A stretch of 64,000 bases of DNA, taken from contig CAUYLG010026771.1 in assembly GCA_963573385.1 (NCBI GenBank), positions 62,001 to 126,000 of the forward strand, given 5' to 3'. Origin of the DNA: Cacajao melanocephalus. Lineage: Eukaryota > Chordata > Mammalia > Primates > Pitheciidae. This document shows, piece after piece, positions 1 through 36,337 of the stretch (position 1 is the first letter of the stretch; each line of letters begins with the position of its first letter). Both the position numbers and the translations under genes were made by a program. The notes below the pieces were generated by a model, which made no database searches, had not been told where the DNA came from, and worked only from the letters and a program-made list of their open reading frames with translations.

Positions 1-209
1 CCACATTCAAGTGATTCTCCTGCCTCAGCCTCCTAAGTAGCTGGGATTACAAGCGCCCGCCACCACTCTTGGCTGAATTTTATAGTTTTAGGAGAGACAG
101 GGTTTCACAATGTTTACCAGGCTGGTCTCGAACTCCTGACCTCAGGTGATCTGCCCGCCTCAGCCTCCCAAAGTGCTGGGATTACAGGTGTGAGCCACTG
201 TGCCTGGCC
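1..209 (-). mobile_element. Alu, cut by the window edge
   Basis: Reverse-complement Alu from the right-arm CAAGTGATTCTCCTGCCTCA to the end TGCCTGGCCC. Confidence 0.93.
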
Positions 210-365
210 CTTTATGATAACTCTAAGGGGTGGGTTCTACTATTATCCCCATTTTATGGATGACAAAACTGAGGCACAGAGGGCACAAAGAGGTTAGATA
301 ATGTTCCCAAAGTCACCAAGCAAGTGATAGAATGGGAGTCTGAACCCAGGGCGTCTGGCCCTAGA
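205..365 (-). mobile_element. MIR-like SINE relic
   Basis: CCCATTTTATGGATGACAAA, CTGAGGCACAGAG and GGTTAGATAATGTTCCCAAA, then TGAACCCAGG: reverse-orientation MIR features between two Alus. Confidence 0.6.
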
Positions 366-619
366 GACCATGCCCTTGACCTCTGTGCTAACTCAGGGGA
401 TCAGGGGATGCTCACAACCTGGTTATCTGGCTGTTTTATGGGTAAAGCAATCAATGTCAAGAGAGAAGAGAAATGATGAGCTCAGAGAAGACCCAGGCTT
501 TGGACTCAGTGTGACCAACCTAAATGCCTCTGAAAGGGTTCACTTTACTCCCCACACCCCTGGTCCAAGCTTGGGGGGCCTGCCCTGCCTTGTAGGGTCT
601 CCCCTATAGTCCACGAATG

Positions 620-925
620 TCTTTTTTTTTTTTTTTTTTTTTGAGATGGAGTCTCCCTCTGTCGCCCAAGCTGGAGTGCAATGGCGCCGTCTTGGCTCAC
701 TACAACCTCTGCCTCCTGGGTTCAAGTGATTCTCTCACTTGAGCCTCCTGAGTAGCCGGGATTACAGGTGCATGCCACCATGGCCAGCTAATTTTTGTAT
801 TTTTAGCAGAGACAGCATTTCACCATGTTTGCTAGGCTCGTCTTGAACTCCTGACCTCAAGTGATCCTCCCGCCTCTTCCTCCCAAAGTGCTGGGATTAC
901 AGGCGTGAGCCACTGTGCCTGGCCC
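620..925 (-). mobile_element. Full-length Alu
   Basis: A T-rich tail then GAGATGGAGTCTCCC through GTGCCTGGCC. CCACGAATGTCTT and CCACAAATGTCTT flank it as target duplications. Confidence 0.95.
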
Positions 926-3179
926 ACAAATGTCTTAAGTCTGGGTCCAGCTGTGGAGCAGTAACAATGACACTTCAAAAGCTCAGAGACAGCCCCATAG
1001 CCAGGAGTCTGTCAAGGAGTTGGGCTCCCAGGGTGGAGCTGGCCACAGGTGGAGGCTGAGTCCTCCCTTCACCTTTCTCTCCCACTGGGGATAACATTCA
1101 AAGTCTTTCCCCTGGCCCAGCCTCTAGCCCTGGTGCTGCTTCTCAGAGGGCCTGGGGTTGTCCTGGTCCCCAACGTCCTATGGCAGGATGGTGACTGTCT
1201 CTCTGGTATTGGGAACTGGCAGCTTCAGACATGGGGTTTGGTCAAGATTTTTCATCCTCATCTCCTGGCAAGAGCCGACTTCATCACTCACACACTTGTT
1301 TTCCATCACTCACATATGCCCATCGCTGGCATCTGGCTCATCGTGGATGTTTCATGATAAGTCAGGGACATGACAGATGCCATTAACATAAGATCCTCAT
1401 CCATCCTCCCAGAGTAGGCTGGCATGGAGAGTGGGCTGAGAGAGGGATGGAGTCAAAAGAGAACAGCTTCTGACATCAGACTCATGAGGTTGACGCATCT
1501 GACCTCTGATGCTACTAGCTGGGCAACCTCTTAGGCCACCTAAGTCTCTGTATCCATAAAATGGGGACAGACATTCTTTTCTGGCAGGTGAGTCTACTGC
1601 TTTGCATGACTCCAGAGGGCACAATTCACATTGCTGTCTATGTGAATGGTGTTACTTGGGACCCAACTTCATATAAGGTGAAGGACGCTTCAAGATTGTA
1701 TATCACTGAGTCTGCACTTAGCAAGTAAGAATTGCTATGTCAATTTTCAGATGTGGAACCAAGGTGCTAATGGAGTTGTAAGGACCAGAGATTGCACCAT
1801 GTAAAGGGCCTGGGACAATGTAGGTGCACAGTAGGCATGGCCTTATTATGGGATATGGAGGCACCCCTCTCCCAGATACCTCCTGCACGTGGGATGCCCT
1901 AATTCCAGCATCGTGTGGACCAAACCAATGCGGGTGGAGACCCTCCTTACAAGAGCCCTGCTAGCAAGGTCTAGCTTCCACCTCCTGCAGTGCCTCCTCT
2001 TACCCATCAGGCTGGCCCCATGGCAGCCATGAGGGTACCAGACACCTTGGCAGTAGGCTGGGCATGGCTAGGGGGTTTCCCTCCATTTGGGGATTTGCGC
2101 CTGACTGGCTAAGAAATCCTGGATGAAATCTTCCCAGCCTGGTTTTCCAACCTCTGCTGAAAGCAATGGACCTTGTCCTTATCTCCCCACAGGGTGCCTT
2201 CAATCCAAGGAACATTAAAAACTGACCATATGCTAGGCGCAGCAGAGTGGGAAGCCTCAAGGTCGATAAGCTAGTTCCCAACCCCAAGAAGGTCACAGAA
2301 GAGTTAGCTGAGGTGGTGGAGTGCAGGGGAAAGAAGCTCACCTTTTAATTGCCTCTCACCCCCTCCCTCCTTCCTCTCCCTCCACATCAACAATCCCTTC
2401 CTCTTCATTCTGTTTGCTCAATGAACTCTGAAGTATAGCAGGCCCCTTGCCTTGTCTGATTTGCTGTGGAACCCCTGGCTACTAGCTCAGAGCAAGTAGC
2501 TCAGTACATATTAGTCGAATGAATGGGTGGAAGAATCAAGTCCTCCCATGTAAGTTGGGCACGCTTCATGCTTACTCCATCTAGAAAGAGGTTTGGATGT
2601 CCATGGTTGTTCTACAAAAGCAGTCATTACCGCTCCTCTTTCCCACCAGGGACCCCTATTTCTGACCCGTTTATTATTCAATCATTGGGCCAGTATGTAT
2701 TGAGTAGTTCTTTTGAACTAGGCGTTGTACCTTGTTCAGGGAAGACAAGCCCTGAGCTTTCCCCCACATCACCCTCTGCACACCTTGGCCCAGTCTTTTC
2801 CCTGCTTACCACCACATACGTAGCCTGGAGCACTTGCCTTTCCCTTGTTCCACCTTTTACACAGAGGTGCCATATTTGGGCTGCTCTGATGCGTTCAACC
2901 TGCACAGGAGTTGAGGGAAGGAGGTCTCCCAGTCTCTAACCTCTGCCCTTAGCCCATCCTCCCACCTGACCTCCGGGACCTGTCCCTGCCAGGATCTGCC
3001 CAGAGCCCCAAGCCACTCTGCCTCCCGGAACAGCCCTGAACCTGAATCTGAACCTGGTTGTCTCACCTCGGCCCCTGGGGTCCCTGCCCATGGGCGTCGT
3101 GCAGAGCCCATCCGATGCTCGACCCCCAGCACCTTGGCCCCTCGACACTGCCAGCGGCGGGAGCTGCCAGCTTTTTGGA
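926..3179. other. VSX2 upstream region without genes
   Basis: Mostly single-copy DNA. An L2-like patch with CAGTATGTATTGAGTAG lies near 2670-2760. No coding feature is supported; short frames are chance. Confidence 0.5.
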
Positions 3180-24024
<20,845 letters not shown>

Positions 24025-25356
24025 GTCAAGGGGTGTTCAGATGTCGGAGCCCCAAGACTCTGCTCTCCTCGGGGCCTGTGGTGCTGGGAGGTACTCTCTG
24101 AGGCAAGGCCCAGGCCTGGCCTCTGCCATCCTCCTTGCCCCCTACAGGCCCTCCATCACCCCTGGTGGCTGCAGGCACAGCTGGGTTCCGACTCTGGACC
24201 ATGCTGAGACAGCCCTGATCTAGTCTTGACCTCTCCAGCATCCCAGCCTCAGACGCCTTCTTGCTGCCCACAACATCCCCTCAAGCCCCTTTTCTCTCAA
24301 TCCCTTTGCAACGATCACTGGTTTTGGCCACACTTTGCTCTCTGTTCTCTTGCTTTAAAGAGCCCTCCTTCCCAGCTCTACATCCTTTGTGGATTCCGCT
24401 CTGCCCATGCCTAAAGCCCATTGCTACAAATGCATCGTGCATTGCCTGCCACAGCTGTGACGCAGACGGAGGACTGGAACTGCAGCTCCAACGTTCTGAG
24501 CACCCCAGTCCTCAGCAAAAGTCTTCTCCTCACTCAGCCTGTTCCTCCCTGCAGACCTGGCTGGGCCTGGGCTTCCGAAGTGTGAAGACACCGCCCTGCA
24601 GGCCCAGGCAGACACAGCCTCTCCCCAACCCATCAGTGGAGTCCAAATGGCAGGCTACACTTGGGAAGTCTCAGCCTGGGCCCCTCAGCCACCCTTGGTC
24701 TCATGTCCTGCCATGGTCACCCTCAGGAACCCACCCTCTTCACGCCCAGCCTGTCCCACTGGCTCCTCCCAGCATAGGCAACTACATGGCATGTGGCAAT
24801 ATTCGCTGCATGCCGTGAGTCCATGTCCTATGCCTCACAAATGCTGCAGCTCACTGCACTGTTCAGGAGGCTAAACCCTCTACCCTGAGTCCTCAGGCCC
24901 CTGGGCCTGTGTTCTGAAGCATCTTGACTCTCTTGATATGCTGCCTGTGACCTTGACTTGCTGTGAAGTCACCCTTCCCCCACAGCTCCTTGCAAACTGT
25001 TAGTTCACATGTGCCCTGCCTTGAACAACCCAATCTAGCTGGTAAATGACATCTAGAAAACCACAGGCCTGGCCTCCACTGAGAAGCCAAGCCTGGAGTA
25101 GGCCTGGGACAATGCATATGCATTAAGGGCCTGTTAGAGGAACCTTCACTCCAGGCAGACAAGGAGCTAAGGGCCTAGGGCTGAGCACCTCTCAGAGCAA
25201 GCTTTTACCCTGTTCAGAAGGATGGAAAAGGGGATGGAAGGAAAGCAAAGTAGAAGGCCAGGTATAAGCCCAAGCAAAGCTGTTGCTACACACGCCTTCA
25301 TGCCAGTGTATGCCAGAAGGCACATCCACTAGACTAAAACACAGTAACCATGACGG

Positions 25357-25362
25357 AATAAA
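25357..25362 (+). terminator. VSX2: Candidate proximal poly(A) signal in the VSX2 3' UTR
   Basis: A second AATAAA lies about 480 bp before the distal one. A moderately GT-rich stretch (GGTGTGGCGACTT) follows it some 45 bp later. It could give a shorter isoform; use is inferred only. Confidence 0.4.
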
Positions 25363-25833
25363 GTGCTGGGGCTTCTTTCTGCCGGTGGATGGGTGGACCT
25401 GTCGGTGTGGCGACTTCTCTGGCCTGGCCTTTTCCATTTGCATGAGCAATGGGAGTACATAGCCCTGTTGACCCGCCCGATCCAGATTCCCAGGCCAGGC
25501 TCCCGACCCCATCCGCCCCACCACCATCCCACCCACCTTTGCAGGGAATACTTCGTTAGCGAAAGGCCCGAGACAGTGCGTTGCAACTTTAATTCCATAT
25601 CAAAAGTTGATTTCTCCTTCATTCCATTTATGGAACTTCCCTCCCTGGTTCTTCTTGTCTTTGTCCCTGTTGGTTTGAAGTGTTAGACTGTAGCCCCTGG
25701 TGTGTAAATAATGTACATAGAGTGAGAAGAAAGAAACTTGATATTGAGGTGTTTGAAATATGGAACTGTAATAACTCCTAGGTATTTGAAACCTGTGATT
25801 TCTGTGCCATTTTCTGTAAAGATACAAGTTAAG

Positions 25834-25839
25834 AATAAA
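25834..25839 (+). terminator. VSX2: VSX2 distal poly(A) signal AATAAA
   Basis: A canonical AATAAA is followed by a likely cleavage zone near 25855 and a GT-rich downstream element (about 25878-25920, GGTTTGTGTTCTGTGTGT). This is the best-formed 3' end after the coding region. Confidence 0.75.
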
Positions 25840-25937
25840 ATTGACATAAAAATAGCAGGGGAGGGATTCAGGAGTCCATTGTGGTTGGAGAATGGTTTGT
25901 GTTCTGTGTGTATGGGTGGCATAAAAGTAAATCTATG

Positions 25938-27227
<1,290 letters not shown>

Positions 27228-27517
27228 TTATTTACTGATTTATTTTTGAGACAGAGTCTTGCTCTATTGTTCAGGCTGCAGTGCAGTGGTGTGATCATGG
27301 CTCACTGCAGCCTTGAGCTCTCAGATCAAGCCGTTCTCTCACCTCAGCCTCCTGAGCAGCTGGGACTACAGGTGCGCATCACACTGGCTAATTTTTAGTA
27401 GAGATGAGGTCTCACTATGTTGCCCAGGCTGGTCCCGAACTCCTGGGCTTAAGCAATCCTCCCACTTCAGCTTCCCAAAGTGCTGGGACTATAGGAGTGA
27501 GCCACTGCACCTAGCCG
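27228..27517 (-). mobile_element. Alu (old)
   Basis: TTTATTTTTGAGACAGAGTC through CACTGCACCTAGCC. Confidence 0.9.
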
Positions 27518-27744
27518 GGAATAGTTTATAACCGCTGTTCTCTGATAGCATTTGGGACGTTCCTGATTATGGCATTTTACACATTGTGTTTTAATTTTTT
27601 TTTATCAACTCTATCTTTCCCATAAGACAGATTTCTTCAAGGGTAGGGCTATATCTTATTCATCTTTTATCCCAGGACCCATCGAAGGGCCTGACTCTCA
27701 ATCCACTTTGAATGCATGGATGAATCTTCTGCCTATAACTCATC

Positions 27745-28235
<491 letters not shown>

Positions 28236-29202
28236 ACTGTGAAAGCATCTAATAGGGTGACTTGACCATCTGTGGGCCTTGGGCCAGGGTGTTTACCCTC
28301 TGAGCCCCTCTGTGTTCTAAAATGAAATGGTAACATCTGCTCTGCCTGCCGTGGCGTAGAGTTGTGAGGTAGAAGTGAGGACCTGGGGCAAGGCACTGTA
28401 CAGCACAAAGGAAGGGTGGCAGGGATGCCAGGGGACATCCTTGGCAGTTGGCCGCCCTCAGGTAGGCCTAGGGGACCTCAGACGATCACCCCAGGGGATT
28501 TGCCTGGAGAAGCAGCAAGCAGCTCTCTGCACAAGGAAATGCAAATAGGCTTACAAGTAATCAATGAGGGGAGAGGCTGAACAGGAAAGGAAGGCCTGGA
28601 CAGCCAGGCCCAACTGAGGCAGAACAAAGAGAAGTCCTGCTAGGTGCTGACTGCACCCCAGGAGTGTCGTCTTCCCTCCGACCCTGACACCCAGCTCCTG
28701 GAAGGGAGATTTTATTCCAGGCTCTGCAGGGCTAACAGGCTGCCAAGAGATGGCGGCATGCACTAAGAAGAGCAACAGAGAACTACAGGGGCAAGAGGTG
28801 CTGGTTCATGAGGGCTGTGGGAGCTGCTGAGCAGGCCTGGCAGGAATTGATGAGGAAGAGTCTGGCGGGGGGGGGGGGGTAGGAGAGTGACAAGCAGGGC
28901 TGGTGACAGCGGGGGCCCTCCGGAGGCCAGTCCTATGGCCTGGAGAGAGCAGCTGCTGCAAGAAAGGGGGGACGCTATCTAAAGGATTGCTGGGACCTGG
29001 TCCCAGCCTCCTGCTGGCCCTCCAGCCTCCTGTGTCTCTGCACCCAACAGCTCCCTGGGGCCTTGGAGTCTCTCCTACTGCAGTGCCTTCTCTGCCCCTC
29101 TTCAGAGTGTGGACCTGCGGGCAGCCTGGCCCATCAATTCCAATGGAGGTACCATACTAAAGTCAGATGTCAATAAGAGGCAACACCGGCTGAGGGGGTG
29201 TC
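28236..29202. other. Intergenic DNA
   Basis: Single-copy DNA with a poly(G) run at 28865; otherwise nothing recognised. Confidence 0.45.
28865..28880 (+). repeat. Poly(G) run
   Basis: About 14 consecutive G bases (GGCGGGGGGGGGG and onward). Probably a length-variable homopolymer. Confidence 0.9.
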
Positions 29203-29820
29203 TTAGTCTGTTTTGTGTGGCTATAACAGAATACCACGGACTAATTTATAAAGAAAAGAGAGACTGGCGTGGTGGCTCATGCCTGTAATCCCAGCACTTT
29301 GGGAGGCTGAGGTGGGTGCATCACTTGTGGCCAGGAGTTTGAGACCAGCCTGGCCACCATGGTGAAACCCTGTTTCTAGGAAAAACACAAAAATTAGCTG
29401 GGCGTGGTGGTATGTGCCTATGGTCCCAGCTACTTGGGAGGCTGAGGCACAAGGCTTGAGCTTGGGAAGCAGAGGTTGCTGTGAGTCAAGATTGCACCAT
29501 TGCACTCCAGCCCCAGCAATAGACCCATACCCAATCTCAAAAAAAAAAAAAAGAAAAGAAAAAAATTTATTTCTTAACAGTTCTGGAGGCTGGAAGGTCC
29601 AAGGTCAAGGGACTACATCTGGTGAGGGTCTTCTTGCTGCGTCATAACATGGTGGGAGGTAGAAGGGCACAAGAGCGTGTGTTAGAGAACAAGAGGGGGC
29701 TGACTTTGCTTTTACAACAGGCCCACTACTGTGATAACTTTAATCCATTCTCCCTTATGACCTAATCAGCTATTAGGCCCCACCTGAACTTGGAGGAACA
29801 CATTCAAACCACAGCACAGG
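29203..29820 (-). mobile_element. MaLR-family LTR (MST type), interrupted by an Alu
   Basis: The plus strand reads GTCTTAGTCTGTTTTGTGTG and CTATAACAGAATACC, then after the Alu TTCTGGAGGCTGGAAGGTCC and GGTGAGGGTCTTCTTGCTGC, ending ACACATTCAAACCACAGCA. This is the reverse complement of an MST/MaLR solitary LTR. No internal retroviral genes are present. Confidence 0.8.
29262..29562 (+). mobile_element. Alu inside the MST LTR
   Basis: GACTGGCGTGGTGGCTCATG to a long A tail; AGAAAAGAG and AGAAAAGAA flank it. Confidence 0.92.
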
Positions 29821-29910
29821 TTATGAGGTCTCTGCACTATGGACCTGGGAACTCTGTAATCGTCACAATTTTTTTGTAAATCTAAAATTGTAAAAATAAC
29901 GCTTGCTTTT

Positions 29911-30206
29911 AGGGTGGGCGTGGTGGTTCACACCTGGAATCCCAACACTCTGGAAGGCTGAAGCCGGTGAATCATTTGAGGTCAGGAGTTCACGACTGCC
30001 CTGGGCAACATGGCAAAACCGTCTCTACTAAAAATACAAAAATTAGCTGGGCATGGTGGTGGGTGCTCGTAATCTCAGTTACTCGGGAGACTGAAGGTGG
30101 AAGAATCCCTTGAACCCAGGAGATGAAGGTTGCAGTGAGACAAGATGGCACCACTGCACGCCAGCCTGGGTGATGGAGTGAGATTCTGTCTCAAAAAAAA
30201 AAAAAG
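29911..30206 (+). mobile_element. Alu
   Basis: AGGGTGGGCGTGGTGGTTCA to an A tail ending near 30205. Confidence 0.92.
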
Positions 30207-31113
30207 TTTATATTTTAAAACAAACTAGTTGGTTTTCTAGAGGAAAAGCAACAGAGGGCTTCTTTGGGTTGGAACAAGTGCCAGGCTGCCCCTCTCCCTG
30301 TGTCTGACCCCCAGGGCTCCATTTACCAAGTATCCCAGTTGGTCCCCTAGGCCCTGAAGTCCTGGGGAACCAAGGACTTCCCTCTGGTGAATTTCTGCTC
30401 TGGGGAACTGAGCTGGGGTCAAGAGCCCCTGAGGCTGGCTGGCCCTGTCTCCTGGAGCTTCCCACCTTCCATTTCTTCTTTAGGTCTCCCTGTTGTCCCC
30501 ACCTCCTGACTGGCTGCTGTTCAACTCAGGCAGCAATGAAGTCAGGGACATCTGTGCTTAGTCACAGCTGAGCAGGCCCAGCAATGACTTGCTCCATTAA
30601 TTCCTCACTCCAGATCAATCCTTCCCAATGCTATTTTCATTGATTGTTGGCCTCCTCCTTCCCCTACTCCTCACCATTTAGCCAAAAACCCCTCCCATTT
30701 ATCTCCATGGCTCTGCTCCTCAAGAGGCAGAGCCAGGCTGTGGACCTCAGGGAGTCACTGTCAGAGGAAGGAGTCAAAAAATGAGGAGGTGGCATTCTGT
30801 TCAGCTGCAGAATTGCTTGAGCTGCTCACCAGTCTGATATTCACTCACCCTTTTTGTGATGCTGAGGCCGGAGAAAAGGTGGTTGACCAGGGGGACCATG
30901 GTGGGCTTGGAGGTGAGTGGAAAGAGGAGGAAACGTTCACTATTTCCTCCACACAGTGAGGGTGGACCAGAGCAGTTTTTATCTGCTCAGAAGCAGAAAC
31001 AAACTATTAAAAGACAAATCTAGGCTCAGCCAACAAAGAGCTTTGTAGCCATCAAAGAGATGATTACACAGGAATTAGATTGATGGATATATTTATGAAC
31101 AAGAAAATATTAA
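30207..31113. other. Intergenic unique block, possible regulatory DNA
   Basis: Repeat-free. CTCCATTAATTCCTCACTCC near 30592-30611 and GATCAATCCTTCCCAATG resemble homeodomain-type sites. Regulatory function is only a guess. Confidence 0.35.
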
Positions 31114-31807
<694 letters not shown>

Positions 31808-31985
31808 TCAGTCCATGCATAGTTTCCATGCAGAAGGCACAAGTTTCTAGGAAGGGAGGGGCAGAGTCCCATGAAAGGTGAAGACATCCCGATAGCCCTC
31901 CCTCATCTGGGACCATTCCTATACAGATGGGGCAAGGCATCATGGCCCAGGGAGGGCAACTCGTGATGAGAAGAGTGTGACCTAA

Positions 31986-32326
<341 letters not shown>

Positions 32327-32497
32327 CTTAAAAATCATACATTTCTAAGTTTTATTATAGTTGCATCCTAAAAGACTTTTATTATAGTTGCATAGAGTTT
32401 TCACTTATTTTCAGTTTCACATACTTATTAAATTCCATTTTTAAGCTTCTGAATGTTTTGAAATTTCCAAGCTCTAAGATTTTTGTGAGGTAAGTGA

Positions 32498-32828
<331 letters not shown>

Positions 32829-32957
32829 TAAATGCCCATGTGGGGTCAGAAGAGCCGACCTCACAGTGAGGACAGGAAAGAACATTTACACAGGGCAAGT
32901 ATTCTCACAGAAAAAGAGAAAGAGAAAAGCTTGTTGTGGTCAGTGACAAAACACACA

Positions 32958-33155
32958 GCAGACAGTGGTGCAGTCATGACTCACTGCAGCTTCAACCTCC
33001 AGGGTTCAAGTGATTTTGTAATTTTTGTATTTTTAGTGGAGATGGAGTTTCACTATGTTGCTCAGGCTTCTCTCAAACTCCAAGGCTCAAATGATCTGCC
33101 CACTTTGGCCTCCCAAAGTGTTAGGATTACAGGTGTGAGCCACTGTACCCAGCCC
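32958..33155 (-). mobile_element. Partial Alu
   Basis: Lacks the T tail and the far right arm; begins near GCAGACAGTGGTGCAGTCAT, has an internal deletion, and ends GTACCCAGCCC. Confidence 0.85.
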
Positions 33156-33177
33156 TTAGGACTTGCATTTTATTTTA

Positions 33178-33262
33178 ATTATTATTTTTTTCTTAGACAG
33201 AGTCTCGCTCTGTTGCCCAGGCTGGAATGCAATGGTGCAATCTCAGCTGTCTGCAACCTGGG
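33178..33262 (-). mobile_element. Truncated Alu
   Basis: Only about 85 bp (TTAGACAGAGTCTCGCTCTG to CTGTCTGCAACCTGGG); the rest is missing. Confidence 0.85.
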
Positions 33263-33836
33263 TAATGCAGTCCTAGTCAACAGTCACCTTCTGACTCTGA
33301 ATCTCATACCTGGCATTCCCTTTCTTCTTATTCCAGTCGTGCATTAAACTTGTTTTCATTATATTTTATTCATCTCTAGGTGTTCTTAATCAGAATTTTT
33401 TTTACCAGCCTACTCCACCATTGTCCTAGAAGCTCCTTTGTAAACTAGAAAGGGCTGTGACACTGGAGTAACATGTTACCTCTCAAGGTTTGGCTTTTTG
33501 GTTATCCTTCCCTATGGTTCGTGGTCACTGCCCCACTCAGTTCCCTGTTGGGACATTTCCCCCAGTCCTGACATCAGTTATCTGTTTGGCCTCTGCCTTC
33601 AGAAACATCAAGTAAGCATTGGAGGAGCGAGTGAGTGTTTGGTTAGGCAGAGAGACGTGAAAATATTAAATGTATTTTCTTCCAGTCTTTTGTTCCAGGT
33701 TAGGTGCAATGATAGCTGGAAGAATGGAAGTTCTCCCAAACGCACATAGACCATACAGTTGGTAGCATAGTCAGGGAGTCAGGTAGGAATAAAGGGAAGG
33801 GCTTACTCATTTAGCAGTACTTAAAAAAAAATACTT

Positions 33837-34125
33837 GCCGGGCACGGTGTAATCCCAGCCCTTTGGGAGGCCCAGGTGGGTGGATTAGTTGAGGTCAGGA
33901 GTTGGAGACCAGCCTGACCAACACACAGAAACTCCATCTCTACTAAAAATACAAAATAAGCCTGGTGTGCTGGCACATGCCTGTAATTCCAGCTACTTGG
34001 GAGGCTGAGGCAGGAGAATCAATTGCTTGAACCTGGGAGATGGAGGTTTTGATGAGCTGAGATCATGCCATTGCACTCCAGCCTGGGTAACAAGAGCAAA
34101 ACTCTTTCTCCAAACAAACAAACAA
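33837..34125 (+). mobile_element. Alu
   Basis: GCCGGGCACGGTGTAATCCC (with a small deletion in the head) to a CAAA tail. Confidence 0.92.
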
Positions 34126-34420
34126 CTCGCTGAGTGAGGTGGCTCATGCCTGTAATCCCAGCATTTTGGGAGGCTGAGGCAGGAGGATCGCTTGAGGTCA
34201 GGAGTTTGAAACCAGCCTGGCCAACATGTGAAACCCCATCTCTTCTAAAAATAACAAAAATCAGCTGGGCATAGTGACATATGCCTGTAATCCCAGCTAC
34301 TCAAGAGGTTGAGGTAGGAGAATCACTGGAACATAGGAGGCAGAGGCTGCAGTGAGCCAAGATGGTACCACTGCACTCCAGCCTGAGCAACAGAGCGAGA
34401 CTCTTGTCTCAAGAAAACAA
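34126..34420 (+). mobile_element. Alu, directly abutting the previous one
   Basis: CTCGCTGAGTGAGGTGGCTC to CTCTTGTCTCAAGAAAAC. Confidence 0.92.
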
Positions 34421-34472
34421 CTTCTGTGGTTTATCTGGTGAGTACAGACAGATTTCAAGAATGTGGGCAGAC

Positions 34473-34710
34473 CGGCTGGGCGTGGTGGCTCACGCCTATA
34501 ATCCCAGCACTTTGGGAAGGTGAGGTGGGCAGATCACTTGAGGTAAGGAGTTCAAGATCAGCCTGGACAACATGGCAAAATCCCATCTCTACTAAAAATA
34601 CAAAAATTAGCTGGTCATGGTGTTGCATGCCTGTAATCCCAGCTCCTTGGGAGGCTGAGAAGACTGCTTTAACCCAGGAGGCAGAGGTTGCAGTGAGCCG
34701 AGATCATGCC
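34473..34710 (+). mobile_element. 3'-truncated Alu
   Basis: GGCTGGGCGTGGTGGCTCAC to GAGCCGAGATCATGCCATC, then a break into unrelated DNA with no A tail. Confidence 0.9.
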
Positions 34711-34899
34711 ATCAAGCTCAACCAAAGCCCCATCTGTACCTCACCGGCAGAATCACCAGAGGAGTCTGATTTCCCTTTGGTTCCAGGCTGGGGAGGCCAT
34801 CGTCACACCCTTCTAATCCTGATGTGCCACAGCCAGGGAGCTGCATGCCGCCAGTACACTCACAGGGCTGTGGTTGACTCTGGACACACAGCCACTATG

Positions 34900-35024
34900 C
34901 AGTATTTTTAGTAGAGACGGGGTTTCACCATGTTGGCCAGGCTGGTCTCTAACTCCTGACCTCATCCACCTGACTCGGTCTCCCAAAGTGCTAGGATTAC
35001 AAGCATGAGCCACCGTGCCCAGCC
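34900..35024 (-). mobile_element. Truncated Alu, opposite orientation
   Basis: Starts abruptly at GTATTTTTAGTAGAGACGGG and ends CCGTGCCCAGCC. Confidence 0.9.
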
Positions 35025-36337
35025 TGGATTCCTTTTTATAATTTCTATCTCTTTCTTGATACCATTTTGTTTGTACATCATTTTTCTGGCTTCCTTTAGT
35101 TCTTTGTGCTTTCCTTGAGCTCATTGAGCGTATTTAAATGTCTAGGCTTCCTTAGAGACAGGTTCTGTCAATTAACTGTTTTCCTCTTGAATGTACCACA
35201 GTTTATTTCTTGTATAATCTGTGAGGTTCTACATGTTATTAGAAAACTAGACATTTGACTATTATAATATGGCAACCCTGGAAATCAGTTTCTCCTCCTT
35301 CCCGAGTTTACTGTTTTTAATTGTTGAAGGCTGTAGCTGCCTATTTGTTTGGTGACTTTACCAAACTATTTTTGCAAAGTCAGTAATCCTTGTCATGTGT
35401 GGTCTCTGTTCAGCTAGTGCCTTGAGAGATTTCCTTGAATACCAGGAGCTAAAAACAAATGAACCCCTCTGTCCTGCCCTGAACTTGAGCCTTCTCTGAG
35501 GCTTCCAACCTTCAAGACTCTTACCTACCTACAGATGAACAAATTCACTGACCCACCCTGGCCAGCTTCACCCTGCTTGAAGGCTCAAGGTCAATGTTCC
35601 CTAGCCCATGTCCTCCAACTTGATGCCACAGGCCAGGGCTTAGCTAAGCTTCACCCCACCCACTAGGAGGGCATTGCTGCAGCCTCCCACAAGGGTACTG
35701 GGACCCCTCTCAGCTGACTCATTCTTCAAAGGCAGGATGTCCCAACAATTGTACGTGCCTCCAGAGTCCTCTCTGTCCCAGGGATTAACTCAGGAGCACT
35801 AATGTCCCAACATCCAGGTACAGCATCAGCCAGAAGCTCCTGGCACTGATAGGACAGTGCTTTCAGAAAGGCAGCATTTACAGAGACTAACAGGCATTGT
35901 GTTTCTCCGGCTTCCTGGAACTGACAAGCTCAGCTCTGTTGTGGACACAGAGCACAGCTCTCTGGCCTACGGCAGGAACAGAGGCTTATTTGTGACCTGC
36001 CAGTTCCTGCCAGCCTCAAAATGACTGGGGTGACTAGCCAGAGTCTCTTGGGGGCTCCCTATCCTCTGCCCATGAGAAGCATCTCCCTTTTTTCCCTCCC
36101 TCCTTCCCCTGCCCAGAGCCTTTCCCACTCTGCTTCCTTCCCAACTGGCCTGGTCCATGTGGCCAGGTCACCAGCTCACCCTCAGTCCTTGTCTTTCTTC
36201 CATATCCAGCAGAACCCCCAGCCATTCTGTTTTGCAAGGACTCAAAGACCCGACCTCTGGCAGCCCCATCAGCGATAGCCCAGGTCCTACAGCCCTTCTT
36301 GCTGCTAGGTCTGTGGTGAGGATTAAATGAAAAAATG
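35025..36337. other. Intergenic DNA
   Basis: Single-copy DNA with no supported feature; short frames lack homology I can recognise. Confidence 0.45.

Larger units (their letters stand above)
24025..25855 (+). other. VSX2: VSX2 3' untranslated region
   Basis: About 1.8 kb of Alu-free sequence runs from the stop codon to the distal poly(A) signal. With the leader and coding sequence it gives an mRNA of about 3 kb. It contains a 12-bp perfect palindrome (ATGCATATGCAT) near 25113-25124 and a segment resembling DNA just upstream of exon 4 (see findings). Confidence 0.75.

Noticed and set aside
34426..34911. 161-codon frame
   Set aside because: Two thirds is translated Alu; the rest is the unidentified segment without coding signs.
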